The position numbers and the translations under genes are program-made. Shown here piece after piece: positions 27,757-37,508 of a stretch of DNA of 64,000 nt. Position 1 is the stretch's first letter, and each line of letters starts with the position of its first letter. The DNA comes from Nioella ostreopsis (GTDB lineage Bacteria; Pseudomonadota; Alphaproteobacteria; Rhodobacterales; Rhodobacteraceae). The stretch covers positions 56,389-120,388 of the forward strand of contig NZ_RCIQ01000003.1 in the NCBI RefSeq assembly GCF_004000255.1. The letters are read 5' to 3'. Below the pieces are notes generated by a model. The model was given only the letters and a program-made list of their open reading frames with translations. It ran no database searches and was not told the origin of the DNA.

Positions 27757-28386
27757 ATGGATGATCGCCATGATTTCCCCGTGCCGGATCTTGCCGAACT
27801 GGTTGGATCGCGGCTTTGCCATGACCTTGTAAACCCGCTGTCAGCGATTTCAAACGGAATGGAGCTGATCAGCCTGTCCGGAGCCCCGCGCACACCGGAG
27901 CTGGAGCTGATCGGATCGGCCATCGACGACGCCATGGCGCGCATCCGCTTCTTCCGCGTGGCCTTCGGCGCGGCGCGGACAGGCGAAACCCTGTCGGAAC
28001 GCGAATTGCGCGAGATATTGACCGCGATCTATGGTGGCGGTCGTCTGTCGGTGGAGTGGCAGGTGGTGGGAGAGCTGCCCCGGCAGGACGCGAAGCTGGC
28101 TTTCCTGCTGCTCAACTGCGCCGAGACAGCTCTTCCGCTTGGGGGCGTGTTGACGGTCCGGTATTCCGGCGAGGAATGGGACATCTCGGGCGAGGGTCGC
28201 AAGCTGACCATCGACGCGGAGATCTGGCAGGTTCTGGATCAGCCGATGTCGTCTGACTTGTCACCGCCGCCCTCTCGCGTCCAATTCGCCCTGCTGGCCA
28301 AGGAAGCCGCAGTCAGTGGACGGCGCGCCCGGCTATCACTGTCCCCGGATATGCTGCAATTCACGCTGAGCCTAACCCGGGCCTAG
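27757..28386 (+). CDS. chpT: Histidine phosphotransferase ChpT
   Basis: Relays phosphate from CckA to CtrA and CpdR in the alphaproteobacterial phosphorelay that controls cell cycle, motility or gene transfer agents. The 209-residue chain starts at 27757, with AGGGGG 9 nt upstream. The phospho-accepting H22 is in [17 protein letters not shown]. The C-terminal half is the degenerate ATPase-like domain. The stop TAG shares a CTAG with the stop of the convergent carbonic-anhydrase gene. Confidence 0.93.
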   Translation: MDDRHDFPVPDLAELVGSRLCHDLVNPLSAISNGMELISLSGAPRTPELELIGSAIDDAMARIRFFRVAFGAARTGETLSERELREILTAIYGGGRLSVEWQVVGELPRQDAKLAFLLLNCAETALPLGGVLTVRYSGEEWDISGEGRKLTIDAEIWQVLDQPMSSDLSPPPSRVQFALLAKEAAVSGRRARLSLSPDMLQFTLSLTRA

Positions 28387-28904
28387 CCCAAGGCGACCAG
28401 TCCCGCCCGGAAGCGGCGCATATTCTGCCGGTAATGCTCGGCCGAGGCCAGAAGTCCGGCCTGTGCCGCCTCATCAAGCTGCCGCACCACCTTGCCCGGC
28501 GCGCCCATGACCAGAGAGAAATCGGGGATCACCTTGTTTTCCGTGATAAGCGCACCGGCCCCAATCAGGCAGCCCTTGCCGATCTTTGCCCCGTTCAGAA
28601 CCGTCGCCCCCATGCCGATCAGGCTGCCATCCCCGATGGTGCAACCGTGCAGCATGGCCTTGTGGCCGATGGTGCAATTTGCCCCGATCTGCAACGGACA
28701 GCCGGGGTCGGTATGCATGACGGTGTTTTCCTGCACGTTCGATCCCGCACCAATACGGATTTCCTCGTTGTCACCGCGCAGGGTGCAGCCGAACCAGACC
28801 GAAGCGCCTTCCTCCAGAACCACGCGGCCGATCACATTGGCATCGGGGGCGATCCAGGTCTCGTCCGCAATCTCGGGTGCGATGCCGTCGAGGGCGTAAA
28901 TCAC
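28383..28904 (-). CDS. Gamma-class carbonic anhydrase family protein
   Basis: A 173-residue left-handed beta-helix (hexapeptide repeats). The zinc-ligand histidines H64, H81 and H86 lie in VMHTD and GHKAMLHG, and the motif [11 protein letters not shown] precedes a C-terminal helix. These trimers hydrate CO2 or are complex I-associated homologs; activity here is unproven. The GTG start overlaps the gmk TGA (GTGA) and has AGGAGG 7 nt before it. It is the last gene of yicC-gmk-gamma CA. Confidence 0.92.
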   Translation of the reverse strand: MIYALDGIAPEIADETWIAPDANVIGRVVLEEGASVWFGCTLRGDNEEIRIGAGSNVQENTVMHTDPGCPLQIGANCTIGHKAMLHGCTIGDGSLIGMGATVLNGAKIGKGCLIGAGALITENKVIPDFSLVMGAPGKVVRQLDEAAQAGLLASAEHYRQNMRRFRAGLVALG

Positions 28905-29554
28905 TGTTCATCCTCCTGAAATTCGGACTGCAGCCCGCGCACGAAACCCACCAGCCCCGGCTGTTGCGGCTGGCGCAGTCGCTCGGCGCTGACGATGGTT
29001 TTCAGCCGCTCGAAGGTCACGTCCAGATCGTCGTTGACCAGCACGTAATCATAGCCATCCCAATGGCTGATCTCGTCCCAGCTTTTCTGCATCCGCTTCT
29101 GGATCACCTCGGGCGCGTCCTGCCCCCGGCTGACCAGACGGCGGCGCAGTTCCGCGATAGAGGGCGGCAGCACGAAAATCGACAGCACATGGTCGCGCAG
29201 GGCACTGGTCTTGATCTGCTGCGCGCCCTGCCAGTCGATGTCGAACAGCACGTCGCAGCCGCTGTCGATGGCCTCTTTCACCGGGGCCATGGGCGAGCCG
29301 TAGAAATTGCCGAACACATGGGCATGTTCCAGCATCGCGCCATTTCGGACCATGTCCTTGAAGGCGCTTTCGCTGAGAAAATGATAGTCTGTGCCATCCA
29401 CCTCGCCCGGTCGCGCCGCGCGTGTCGTGGCAGAGACGGAGAAGCTCAGGGACGGGTCCCACTCCATCAGCCGCTTCGCCAGCGTCGATTTTCCCGCGCC
29501 GGAGGGCGACGACAGGATGATGAGAAGGCCGCGGCGGTTGTCGGTCTGGGGCAT
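28901..29554 (-). CDS. gmk: Guanylate kinase
   Basis: Phosphorylates GMP to GDP with ATP. The 217-residue chain has the P-loop [10 protein letters not shown] near the N-terminus. The GMP-binding stretch is [18 protein letters not shown], followed by FGNFYGSP and the lid region [11 protein letters not shown] 29554 is chosen because GGAG lies 5 nt upstream; a GTG two codons earlier overlaps the yicC stop and is an alternative. The yicC-gmk order is conserved in many proteobacteria. Confidence 0.96.
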   Translation of the reverse strand: MPQTDNRRGLLIILSSPSGAGKSTLAKRLMEWDPSLSFSVSATTRAARPGEVDGTDYHFLSESAFKDMVRNGAMLEHAHVFGNFYGSPMAPVKEAIDSGCDVLFDIDWQGAQQIKTSALRDHVLSIFVLPPSIAELRRRLVSRGQDAPEVIQKRMQKSWDEISHWDGYDYVLVNDDLDVTFERLKTIVSAERLRQPQQPGLVGFVRGLQSEFQEDEQ

Positions 29555-29556
29555 GG

Positions 29557-30447
29557 TCACTCCACGTTCTGAACCTGCTCGCGCATCTGATCAATCGCGA
29601 CCTTGAGGTCAAGGCCGGTCTGGGTCAGCGCGGCATCGCTGGATTTGGAACAGAGCGTATTGGCCTCGCGGTTAAACTCCTGCATCAGGAAATCGAAACG
29701 CCGCCCGACCGGGCCGTCAGCCGTCAGCAGGGCCTTTGCAGCGGGGATATGGGCGGTTGCCAGCCGATCGATCTCTTCGGTCACATCCGATTTGACCGCC
29801 TGAAGGGCGAGTTCCTGCGCCAGCCGGTCGGGGTCCATCCCGTCAGCGGTGTTGAGGATCTTCCGCAAATTTTCCGCCAACCGGTCCGCTGCCGTGCCTT
29901 TACGGGCTTCGGCCTGCGCGGCGGCCTGCGTGACCAAGGGGACCATTGCGTCGATCTGGTCGCTCAATGTCTGTCGCAGTGCAGCCCCTTCTTCGGCGCG
30001 CGAGGCCAGAAAGGCTGCCAGCAGCTCGTCGAACTCCGCCAGCAGGGTTTCGTCCGGGGGAAAACTCTCCTCCGCCGCGCCGCTGGCCAGAACACCGGGA
30101 AGGGTCAGGATGCGAGCGGGATCGATGGGGCCGACGGGCAGGCCCTGCGCCTCGACTCTGCGCTGCACATGGGCCAGAGCCGACAGAGAGGCCAGCAAAG
30201 CCGCCTCGTCGATGGATGTCCCCGCGCCGCCGTCTTCCTTGCTGATCCGCAAATTCAGCGTCACCGATCCGCGCGCGATGGCTTTCTTCAAACGCTCCCG
30301 CAGCACGATATCGAGCCGCCCCAGCCGATCCGGCAATCTGAGCCGCATATCCAGCCCCCGGCCATTGACGCTGCGCAATTCCCAACTGCGCAGAACGCCA
30401 TCGGTGGCCACATCGCGGGCGGCATATCCTGTCATCGAATTAACCAC
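29557..30447 (-). CDS. yicC: YicC family endoribonuclease-like protein
   Basis: A 296-residue YicC-type protein with an N-terminal YicC_N domain (SMTGYA, then [14 protein letters not shown]) and a C-terminal DUF1732 domain ([38 protein letters not shown]). The Escherichia coli protein acts as an endoribonuclease. The GTG at 30447, giving MVNSMTGYA, matches the usual short stretch before MTGYA. It is directly upstream of gmk. Confidence 0.93.
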   Translation of the reverse strand: MVNSMTGYAARDVATDGVLRSWELRSVNGRGLDMRLRLPDRLGRLDIVLRERLKKAIARGSVTLNLRISKEDGGAGTSIDEAALLASLSALAHVQRRVEAQGLPVGPIDPARILTLPGVLASGAAEESFPPDETLLAEFDELLAAFLASRAEEGAALRQTLSDQIDAMVPLVTQAAAQAEARKGTAADRLAENLRKILNTADGMDPDRLAQELALQAVKSDVTEEIDRLATAHIPAAKALLTADGPVGRRFDFLMQEFNREANTLCSKSSDAALTQTGLDLKVAIDQMREQVQNVE

Positions 30448-30591
30448 TTAAGCTTTTCCCCCCTGCTCGTCGCATTGTTCGGATGTTATTAAGGGTTGGG
30501 TAAGGATCTCCGGTTCAGCGTTAACACAAGTCAGGGTGCGACGCCAACGCCGGGCAGGGTCGTTTCGGGGGAGAGAGTGCAGGAGTGCAAG

Positions 30592-31245
30592 ATGGAAACC
30601 TGTTCGGATCAGCCGCGAAACGTGGTGCCGCTTTGGCGCCGCAAGGATCAGAAGATGGGATCGGTTGTCAGCACCGTCATGACCCATTGGACCAGCCTGC
30701 GGGGCAATGGCGGCATTCCCCGGCGGGCCGATCTGGACCCGCAGACGCTGGCCCCGGCATTGCCCAATGCCTTCCTCCTGGAATGCCCGCGCCCTGATGC
30801 GGTGCGGTTTCGGCTGGCCGGGCAGCATCTGCATCACACGATGGGGATGGATGTCAGGGGGATGCCCCTAAGGGCGTTCTTCGAAATCCCGGACCGCAAG
30901 CGATTGATGGAAAAGGTCTCTCAGGTCTTTTCCGACCCTGCTGTTCTGGATCTGGAGCTTGTTTCCGACGCGCAGGGCCGGGCGGTGCTGGAAGGCCGGA
31001 TGTGCCTGATGCCGCTCACTGGACCGGAGGGGCAGATCAACCGCGCGCTCGGAGTGCTGGTCACTGACGGGCTGGTCGGCCTCCCGCCACGCCGCTTCCG
31101 CATCCGTCATCTGAGCCTGACACGTCTGGCCGGCCGCACCGACAGCACTGACGCGACCGCGAGCCGACCCGTCCAATGTGCCGGGCCAGCCAGTCCGTTT
31201 CAGGAACGACCGGCATTGCGGCTGGTCCAGGGTGGATTGAGCTGA
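30592..31245 (+). CDS. PAS_5 domain protein
   Basis: A 217-residue protein with a single PAS_5-type domain (about residues 20-165: VMTHWTSLRGNGGIPRRADLDP, FRLAGQHLHHTMGMDVRG, LMPLTGPEG). No output domain is seen, so it may sense a ligand and act by protein contact. The start is set by GGAG 6 nt upstream; the frame is open further but lacks a comparable site. The C-terminal tail ends RPALRLVQGGLS. Such single-PAS proteins are frequent and uncharacterised in Rhodobacteraceae. Confidence 0.8.
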   Translation: METCSDQPRNVVPLWRRKDQKMGSVVSTVMTHWTSLRGNGGIPRRADLDPQTLAPALPNAFLLECPRPDAVRFRLAGQHLHHTMGMDVRGMPLRAFFEIPDRKRLMEKVSQVFSDPAVLDLELVSDAQGRAVLEGRMCLMPLTGPEGQINRALGVLVTDGLVGLPPRRFRIRHLSLTRLAGRTDSTDATASRPVQCAGPASPFQERPALRLVQGGLS

Positions 31246-31304
31246 GCCCAAACCAGGTTCGTTAACCTCGATCCGAGCCAGCTCCAGGTGACATGGTTAA
31301 CGAC

Positions 31305-31340
31305 AACGCCCCGGAACCGATCAGGCTCCGGGGCGTTTCA
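31305..31340. terminator. Hairpin between convergent PAS_5 and DAHP synthase genes
   Basis: AACGCCCCGGA (31305-31315) pairs perfectly with TCCGGGGCGTT (31327-31337). It is followed by only a short T stretch (GTTTCAG), so it is a moderate terminator for the rightward gene. Confidence 0.65.
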
Positions 31341-31360
31341 GTTCAGGCGTTAACCTTTTC

Positions 31361-32731
31361 TCAACCCGCCGCTGCGGCTGCCTTGCGGCCATCGCGGCTC
31401 AGTTCCTCGGCGACAAGGAAGGCCAGTTCCAGCGATTGCGAGGCGTTGAGACGCGGATCGCAGGCGGTGTGGTAGCGGTCGGACAGATCCTCATCCGTCA
31501 CGGCCCGCACACCGCCGGTGCATTCGGTCACGTCCTTGCCGGTCATCTCGAAATGCACGCCGCCCGGAACGGTGCCCTCGGCGCGGTGGATCGCGAAGAA
31601 TTCCTGCACCTCGCGCAGCACCGAATCGAAGGGCCGGGTCTTGTAGCCGGAGGCCGCCTTGATCGTGTTGCCGTGCATCGGGTCGCAGGACCAGACCACA
31701 TTCGCACCCTCGGCCTGTACCGTCTTGATCAGGCGTGGCAGGTGATCGCCCACATTGCCCGCGCCGAACCGCGCAATCAGCGTCAGGCGACCGGCCTCGT
31801 TCTTGGGGTTCAATTTGGCCATCAGAACCTTGAGGTCATCCTCGGTCGTGGTCGGGCCGCATTTCAGGCCAATGGGGTTCTGCACGCCGCTCGCAAATTC
31901 CACATGTGCGCCGTCGGGCTGACGGGTGCGATCGCCGATCCAGATCATGTGACCCGACCCCGCGACCGGCAGGCCAGAGGTCGAATCGATCCGGCACAGC
32001 GCCTCTTCATATTCCAGCAGCAGCGCCTCGTGGCTGGTGTAGAAATCCACGGTGCCAAGCTCATGCGCGGTTTCCGAGTTCAGACCGGCGGCGGTCATGA
32101 AGTCGAGCGCGTCGGAGATCCGGTTGGCCATGTCGCGGTAGCGGTCCGCGTCATCGGCATCGGTGAAGCCGAGCGTCCAGCTGTGCACCCGGTGGATATC
32201 GGCAAAACCGCCCTGGCTGAAGGCGCGCAACAGGTTCAGAGTGGCCGCGGCCTGAGTGTAGGCCTGCAGCATCTTCTGCGGGTTCGGCAGACGGGCCGCC
32301 TCGGAGAAGTCCAGCTCGTTGATGATGTCACCACGGTAGGAGGGCAGTTCCACCCCATCCTTAACCTCGGTCGGGGCCGACCGGGGCTTGGCGAACTGGC
32401 CTGCCATGCGGCCGACCTTGACCACGGGCACCTTGGCGCCGAAGGTCAGAACCACGGCCATCTGCAACATCACCTTATAGGTGTCGCGGATGGAATCGGC
32501 GGAAAACTCGGCAAAGCTTTCGGCGCAGTCGCCGCCTTGCAGCAGGAACGCCTCGCCGCGCGACACGGCGGCCAACTGGCTGCGCAGCTTGCGCGCCTCG
32601 CCGGCAAAGACAAGCGGCGGATAGCTGGCAAGCTGAGCCTCAACCGCTGCCAATGCTTCCGCATCGGGATAGTCGGGCATCTGAATCCGCGGCTTCGCGC
32701 GCCAATCCGATTTCGTCCATGCCTGTGCCAT
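31361..32731 (-). CDS. aroG: 3-deoxy-7-phosphoheptulonate synthase, class II
   Basis: Condenses phosphoenolpyruvate and erythrose 4-phosphate in the first step of the shikimate pathway. The 456-residue plant-like class II enzyme shows [57 protein letters not shown]-like [42 protein letters not shown] and [23 protein letters not shown] is 7 nt before the ATG, and a strong promoter lies just upstream. Confidence 0.96.
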   Translation of the reverse strand: MAQAWTKSDWRAKPRIQMPDYPDAEALAAVEAQLASYPPLVFAGEARKLRSQLAAVSRGEAFLLQGGDCAESFAEFSADSIRDTYKVMLQMAVVLTFGAKVPVVKVGRMAGQFAKPRSAPTEVKDGVELPSYRGDIINELDFSEAARLPNPQKMLQAYTQAAATLNLLRAFSQGGFADIHRVHSWTLGFTDADDADRYRDMANRISDALDFMTAAGLNSETAHELGTVDFYTSHEALLLEYEEALCRIDSTSGLPVAGSGHMIWIGDRTRQPDGAHVEFASGVQNPIGLKCGPTTTEDDLKVLMAKLNPKNEAGRLTLIARFGAGNVGDHLPRLIKTVQAEGANVVWSCDPMHGNTIKAASGYKTRPFDSVLREVQEFFAIHRAEGTVPGGVHFEMTGKDVTECTGGVRAVTDEDLSDRYHTACDPRLNASQSLELAFLVAEELSRDGRKAAAAAG

Positions 32732-32760
32732 TACGCAACTCCTGTCAGTGTCAGACCTTG

Positions 32761-32789
32761 CTTATAGGGCGGAGAAAAGCGGGGGCCAA
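32761..32789 (-). promoter_or_regulatory. Promoter of the DAHP synthase gene
   Basis: On the minus strand, TTGGCC (32789-32784) and TATAAG (32766-32761) are separated by 17 bp, giving a leader of about 20-25 nt. Confidence 0.6.
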
Positions 32790-32889
32790 TGCGAAATTCA
32801 TCCCCTCGGGGGATTGCGAAACGCAAAAAATGGTGGTTTCGCTAGAAAAAGCGGCAAAACCAATCCGGCCGCAAAGGAGAAATAGCGCA

Positions 32890-33879
32890 ATGGTCACTCT
32901 GCTTCATGGCGTCCCCCGCCAACCCCGGCGCTTTATCTTCGTACTGCTCGATCAATTTACCCTGCTCAGCTTCGCCGGTGCGGTCGATACGTTGCGGATC
33001 GCCAACCGTCTTGGGGGGGCTGACCTGTACAAGATCCTCTATGCGGGCGAAGACGGTGAAGAAGCGCAATGCAGTTCCTACGCGCGGATCAAGCTGCATA
33101 TGAATTTCGAAGAGCTCAACCGCGAGGACACGATTGTCATCTGCGGCGGCATCGACGTGCAGAAGGCCACCACCAAGAAGCTGATCAACTGGCTGCGCCG
33201 CGAGGCCCGGCGCGGGGTGACCATCGCGGCGCTTTGCACCGGCGCCTATGCCATGGGCAAGGCCGGGCTGCTCGATGGCAAGCGCGCGACGATCCACTGG
33301 GAAAACCAGGACAGCTTTTCCGAGGAATTCGAAGAGGTGAAGCTGACCAAATCGGTCTTCGTGATTGATGGCAACCGGATGACCACGGCGGGCGGGACGG
33401 CCTCGATCGACCTTATGCTGACGATCGTGGCCAATGACCATGGCGAGGAACTGGCCAGTCAGATCGCCGATCAGCAGATCTACACCTCAATCCGCACCGA
33501 TCAGGATTCGCAGCGCCTGTCCATCCCGACCCGGATCGGCGTGCGGCATCCGAAGCTGAGCCAGGTCATACGGATGATGGAACAGAACCTGGAAGAACCG
33601 ATCAGCCCGTCAACCCTTGCCCACGAGGTCGGCATGTCGACGCGGCAGCTGGAACGGCTGTTCCGCCGGTATCTGAACCGCAGCCCCAAGCGCTACTACA
33701 TGGAACTGCGGCTGCAAAAAGCGCGCAACCTGCTGATGCAGACGGATATGAGCGTGATCAACGTGGCGCTGTCCTGCGGCTTTGCCTCGCCTTCGCATTT
33801 TTCCAAATGCTACCGGGCGCATTACGACACCACCCCCTACCGCGAACGCGGGGCGCAATCGACGCGGGTGAAGGACTGA
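32890..33879 (+). CDS. GlxA/GbdR-type AraC-family transcriptional regulator
   Basis: A 329-residue regulator with an N-terminal DJ-1/PfpI-like ligand domain (about 10-190) and a C-terminal AraC helix-turn-helix domain (about 220-320). The ligand domain contains ALCTGAYAMGKAGLLDGKRATIHWE and the HTH domain contains STRQLERLFRRYLNRSPKRYY and ALSCGFASPSHFSKCYRAHY. AAGGAGA lies about 9 nt before the ATG. GbdR and CdhR of this group control glycine betaine or carnitine catabolism; no such genes are adjacent, so the target is not known. Divergent from the DAHP synthase gene. Confidence 0.9.
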   Translation: MVTLLHGVPRQPRRFIFVLLDQFTLLSFAGAVDTLRIANRLGGADLYKILYAGEDGEEAQCSSYARIKLHMNFEELNREDTIVICGGIDVQKATTKKLINWLRREARRGVTIAALCTGAYAMGKAGLLDGKRATIHWENQDSFSEEFEEVKLTKSVFVIDGNRMTTAGGTASIDLMLTIVANDHGEELASQIADQQIYTSIRTDQDSQRLSIPTRIGVRHPKLSQVIRMMEQNLEEPISPSTLAHEVGMSTRQLERLFRRYLNRSPKRYYMELRLQKARNLLMQTDMSVINVALSCGFASPSHFSKCYRAHYDTTPYRERGAQSTRVKD

Positions 33880-33883
33880 TCCC

Positions 33884-34150
33884 TCAGCCCTGCCCGACCC
33901 GTCCGGCACGCCCGCCCCTGCGTTTTGCAGCGGGGGGATTGGCCAATCCCTGTTCGAGGACTGCCGTCATCGGATGATCCGACGCATCGGACCGGTAGCG
34001 GTCCAGCAGCGCCCGGATATGCGGCAGCGGGTCGGGGTCCGTCAGGCTCAGCGCCCAATCCATGAAGATTGAGCGGCATTCGCCATCGGTGATTCCCTCG
34101 ATCCGATAGGCCTCCCGGATCAGGTTCTTGGGGTCGCTTGCATCTTTCAT
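33884..34150 (-). CDS. Small conserved-looking hypothetical protein
   Basis: An 88-residue soluble protein with an acidic helical N-terminal half (KNLIREAYRIEGITDGECRSIFMDWALSL-type composition) and a basic tail rich in Arg and Gly. Its ATG overlaps the TGA of glnE (ATGA), so it is probably translated with glnE. I do not recognise the family. It ends 4 bp from the stop of the convergent GlxA-type regulator. Confidence 0.65.
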   Translation of the reverse strand: MKDASDPKNLIREAYRIEGITDGECRSIFMDWALSLTDPDPLPHIRALLDRYRSDASDHPMTAVLEQGLANPPAAKRRGGRAGRVGQG

Positions 34151-36945
34151 CGGGCTTCCTCCCTGCGTGGCGGCTGTGCCAGCGCCTGGTTGATGATAGC
34201 CTCACATTCGGTGCGCAGGCTCTCGGCTTTCGCGGCCAATTCGGCGCTGTCTGCGACACCGGCTTCACGGGCGATGAAGCTGCGCCCACCCGATCCGATC
34301 TCGTCCAGATCCAGACGCCGATCTGTCAAGAGCCGGGTCGCATGATTCAGGCGGCCATAGAGGTGATGGGCCGCGGCAAGGGTGCGGGCGTCATCCGCAC
34401 TGATCCAGCCGATGGACACACCGGCCTCCAACTGACCCTCCACGTCACGCGCGGGCACTCCGGCGATCAGCGCGGCGGTTTCGGCCAAAAGCTCCACATC
34501 CTTCATTCGTCCGGGGCCTTCCTTCGCATCCAGCCCCTCACCCACCCGGCCCGCCGCTGCCAGCCGGTCGCGCATGTCCTGCGCGTCCGCAACGACCTTC
34601 ACCGGATCGCAGGGTGTGGTGAGAACCTCCATTCGGATCGCCTCGATATCGGCGCAGAGACTGGCATCCCCGGCGACGGGCCGCGCGCGGGTCAGGGCCA
34701 GGTGTTCCCAGGTCCAGGCCTCGGTCATCTGGTAGTGTCGGAAACCTTCCAGCGCCGTTGCCACCGGCCCCTGACGACCTGAGGGGCGCAGCCGCATATC
34801 CACGTCATAGAGCTTACCCTCACCGGTTGGCGCGGTCAGGGCGGTGATCAGCGTCTTCGTCGCCTTGGCAAACCAGCCGCGCGGGTCCAGCGGGCGGCGG
34901 CCATCGGTAAACTCGACCCCGCCGGGATCGTAGATGACTAAAAGGTCGAGGTCAGACCCCGCCGTCAGCCGCCCCGCCCCAAGGCTGCCCATGGCCACAA
35001 CCGCGCCACCGCGCCCCGGTGCGGGACCATGACGGCGCGCGACCTCGTCACAGACGCGCGGCCAGAGCGCCCGCAGGATCACCTGCGCCAGCATGGAATA
35101 TTCAGCGCCCGCTTCCTCGGCATGGATCAGCCCCCGAAGATGATGCACGCCAACCCGGAAATGCCATTCCTTGAGCCAGCGGCGGGCGGTGTTCAGAACC
35201 CCTTCGTAGTCCTGCCCTTCAAGCTGCGCCTCCAGATGCGCAGAGAGGTCGTCCCGATCTGGCCAGCCCGCAAAGAAATCCCCGCCGATCACCGCGTCCA
35301 GCACCCCGGAATTGCGCGACAGGTAGCGCGACAGGCCCGGCGCGGTGCCGCAGATATCGACGATGAGATCAACGAGCGGCGGATTGGCCTCGAACAGCGA
35401 GAAAAGCTGCACCCCGGCGGGCAGGCCCTTGAGAAAGCCATCAAAGTTGCCAAGCGCCTCTTCAGGGCGTGGGGTGGCGGCGAACCGCGCCAGAAGATCG
35501 GGTTTGAGCCGCGCAAAAATCGCCTGACCGCGGGCAGAGCGGAGCGCAGGATAGCCGGGCCAGCGCGCGACGATCTCTTCGGCGGTTTCCGACAGGTCGG
35601 GCAAATCCGTTTCTGTCTTCTCAGGCTTGAAGAACGGTTCGCACAACCGGTCGACCTCGGCCAGCCTGTCGCGCAACTCTGTGCGAAAGGCTGCTGTATC
35701 GCCCTCGCCACAGAACCGCGCCAGCCGCTCGATCCCTTCATCCGAGTTTGGCAGCAGATGCGTCTGCGCGTCATTGACCATCTGCACGCGGTGTTCGATT
35801 TCCCGATGCAGCCGGTAATGCCGGGTCAGCCGGTCGCGCACATCACCGTCGATCCAGCCCTTCTCGGCCAAAGCTGCCAGCGCTGGAACCGTGCCGCGGC
35901 AGCGCAGATCCGGGTCGCGCCCGCCTGAGACGATCTGCCGGGTCTGGGCGAAGAACTCGATCTCTCGGATGCCGCCCGCACCGAGCTTCATGTTGTGGCC
36001 TTCCAGCGTGATCGGCCCGTGCAACCCCTTGTGACGGCGGATCTTCTCGCGCATCTCGTGGGTGTCCTGAATGGCGGCGAAATCCAGATGCTTGCGCCAA
36101 ACGAAGGGGGTGAGGGTGTTCAGAAACCGCTCCCCCGCCGCGATATCGCCCGCACATGGCCGCGCCTTGATATAGGCCGCGCGTTCCCAGTTGCGGCCCT
36201 CGGCCTCGTAGTAGCGTTCGGCGGCGGCCATCGAGATACACACCGGCGTGACCGAGGCATCCGGGCGCAAGCGCAGATCGGTGCGGAAGACATAGCCATC
36301 GCGGGTCACATCGGCGAGGGCCGCGGTCATGCGGCGGGTCACCTTGATGAAGCTCGCCCGCGCCTCCATCTCGTCGCCCGGCTCGAACCGGGTTTCGTCG
36401 AACAGCACGATGAGGTCTATGTCAGAGGAATAATTCAGCTCGCCCGCGCCCATCTTGCCCATGGCCAGCGCCACCATACCCGCGCCGGTTTCCGCGTCTT
36501 CCTCGGTCATGCCGGGGATCTTGCCGCGCTTGGCCTCCGCCGCCACCAATCGGCGGATCGCAACATCGACGGCGGCATCTGCGAAATCGGTCAGCAGGCC
36601 GGTCACCTGTTCCAGCGGCCAAACACCCCCCAGATCGGCCAGTGCTGCATAGAGCGCCACGCGGCGTTTCAGGCGCCGCAGTTCGGGTGCAAGGTCGCTC
36701 AGGGCAACCGCGCCTGTCTCCAGCAGGAGCCCCCGGCGCACCTCGTCAGGGTCTTGCATCAGCGCCCCGGCCAGCCAGTCCTTTTCCTTGCCAATGAGGC
36801 TGAGCAGGTAAGGGCTGCACCCGCCGGTGCCCTCGATCAGCGGGCGCAGTTCCGGGGCCAGATCGGGCAGATGCGCCAGCGCGTCGGCACCACGATCGGG
36901 GTCGAAGGGAATGGGATGGCGGGTCAGGCGGGATACAAAGCTCAT
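34147..36945 (-). CDS. glnE: Bifunctional glutamine synthetase adenylyltransferase/deadenylase
   Basis: Adds and removes AMP on a tyrosine of glutamine synthetase in response to PII and glutamine. The 932-residue chain contains two nucleotidyltransferase domains joined by a helical linker. The N-terminal active site is GKMGAGELNYSSDIDL (D175, D177) and the C-terminal one is GSLGAGRLTAGSDLDL (D665, D667). Both metal-binding pairs are intact. The start at 36945 (MSFVSRLTRHP) is chosen on family similarity over an open extension. Divergent from ybaK, with glnB and glnA not in the window. Confidence 0.95.
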   Translation of the reverse strand: MSFVSRLTRHPIPFDPDRGADALAHLPDLAPELRPLIEGTGGCSPYLLSLIGKEKDWLAGALMQDPDEVRRGLLLETGAVALSDLAPELRRLKRRVALYAALADLGGVWPLEQVTGLLTDFADAAVDVAIRRLVAAEAKRGKIPGMTEEDAETGAGMVALAMGKMGAGELNYSSDIDLIVLFDETRFEPGDEMEARASFIKVTRRMTAALADVTRDGYVFRTDLRLRPDASVTPVCISMAAAERYYEAEGRNWERAAYIKARPCAGDIAAGERFLNTLTPFVWRKHLDFAAIQDTHEMREKIRRHKGLHGPITLEGHNMKLGAGGIREIEFFAQTRQIVSGGRDPDLRCRGTVPALAALAEKGWIDGDVRDRLTRHYRLHREIEHRVQMVNDAQTHLLPNSDEGIERLARFCGEGDTAAFRTELRDRLAEVDRLCEPFFKPEKTETDLPDLSETAEEIVARWPGYPALRSARGQAIFARLKPDLLARFAATPRPEEALGNFDGFLKGLPAGVQLFSLFEANPPLVDLIVDICGTAPGLSRYLSRNSGVLDAVIGGDFFAGWPDRDDLSAHLEAQLEGQDYEGVLNTARRWLKEWHFRVGVHHLRGLIHAEEAGAEYSMLAQVILRALWPRVCDEVARRHGPAPGRGGAVVAMGSLGAGRLTAGSDLDLLVIYDPGGVEFTDGRRPLDPRGWFAKATKTLITALTAPTGEGKLYDVDMRLRPSGRQGPVATALEGFRHYQMTEAWTWEHLALTRARPVAGDASLCADIEAIRMEVLTTPCDPVKVVADAQDMRDRLAAAGRVGEGLDAKEGPGRMKDVELLAETAALIAGVPARDVEGQLEAGVSIGWISADDARTLAAAHHLYGRLNHATRLLTDRRLDLDEIGSGGRSFIAREAGVADSAELAAKAESLRTECEAIINQALAQPPRREEAR

Positions 36946-37037
36946 GGCTTCCGTGATGGCGGGCGGCTTCGGTTTCGTCAATTGCTTGCACGTCGCAGGG
37001 GGACCGGGCAACAAGGGGGCGGCACAGGAGAAACAGG

Positions 37038-37508
37038 ATGAGCAAAAGCCTCAAGCGCGTGGCCAGGGCCTTGGAAGAGGCCGGGCTGGCGGCAGATGTG
37101 ATGGAAATGGATGGCAGCACGCGGACGGCTGCGGAAGCGGCGGATCAGGCGGGATGCGAGATCGACCAGATCTGCAAATCGGTCATCTTCCGGGGCGAAG
37201 ACAGCGGCGCGGCCCTGTTGTTCATCACCGCGGGCGGCAATCAGGTGGATGCAGCCAAGGCCGGGGCCCTTGCGGGTGAACCGCTCGGCAAGGCCGATGC
37301 CGCGCTCATTCGCGCGCAGACCGGGTTCGCCATTGGGGGCGTTTCGCCTGTGGGGCACCTGAACCCGATCCGGGCCTGGTTCGATCCGCGCCTCTCTGCC
37401 TTTGACAAGGTCTATGCGGCGGCGGGCACCCCGCGCCATATCGTGCCGATCGCACCAGAGGACCTGCTGCGCCTGACAGGGGCGGTCCCTGCCGATTTCA
37501 CCGCCTAG
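37038..37508 (+). CDS. ybaK: YbaK/EbsC-type aminoacyl-tRNA deacylase
   Basis: A 156-residue editing protein that hydrolyses misacylated tRNA (Cys-tRNA-Pro or similar). The conserved lysine K47 is in QICKSVIF, and GGVSPVGHLNP and GGNQVDAAKAG are the substrate-pocket motifs. The exact misacylated tRNA is not decided by the sequence. The stop TAG shares a CTAG with the stop of convergent lpxB. Confidence 0.88.
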   Translation: MSKSLKRVARALEEAGLAADVMEMDGSTRTAAEAADQAGCEIDQICKSVIFRGEDSGAALLFITAGGNQVDAAKAGALAGEPLGKADAALIRAQTGFAIGGVSPVGHLNPIRAWFDPRLSAFDKVYAAAGTPRHIVPIAPEDLLRLTGAVPADFTA

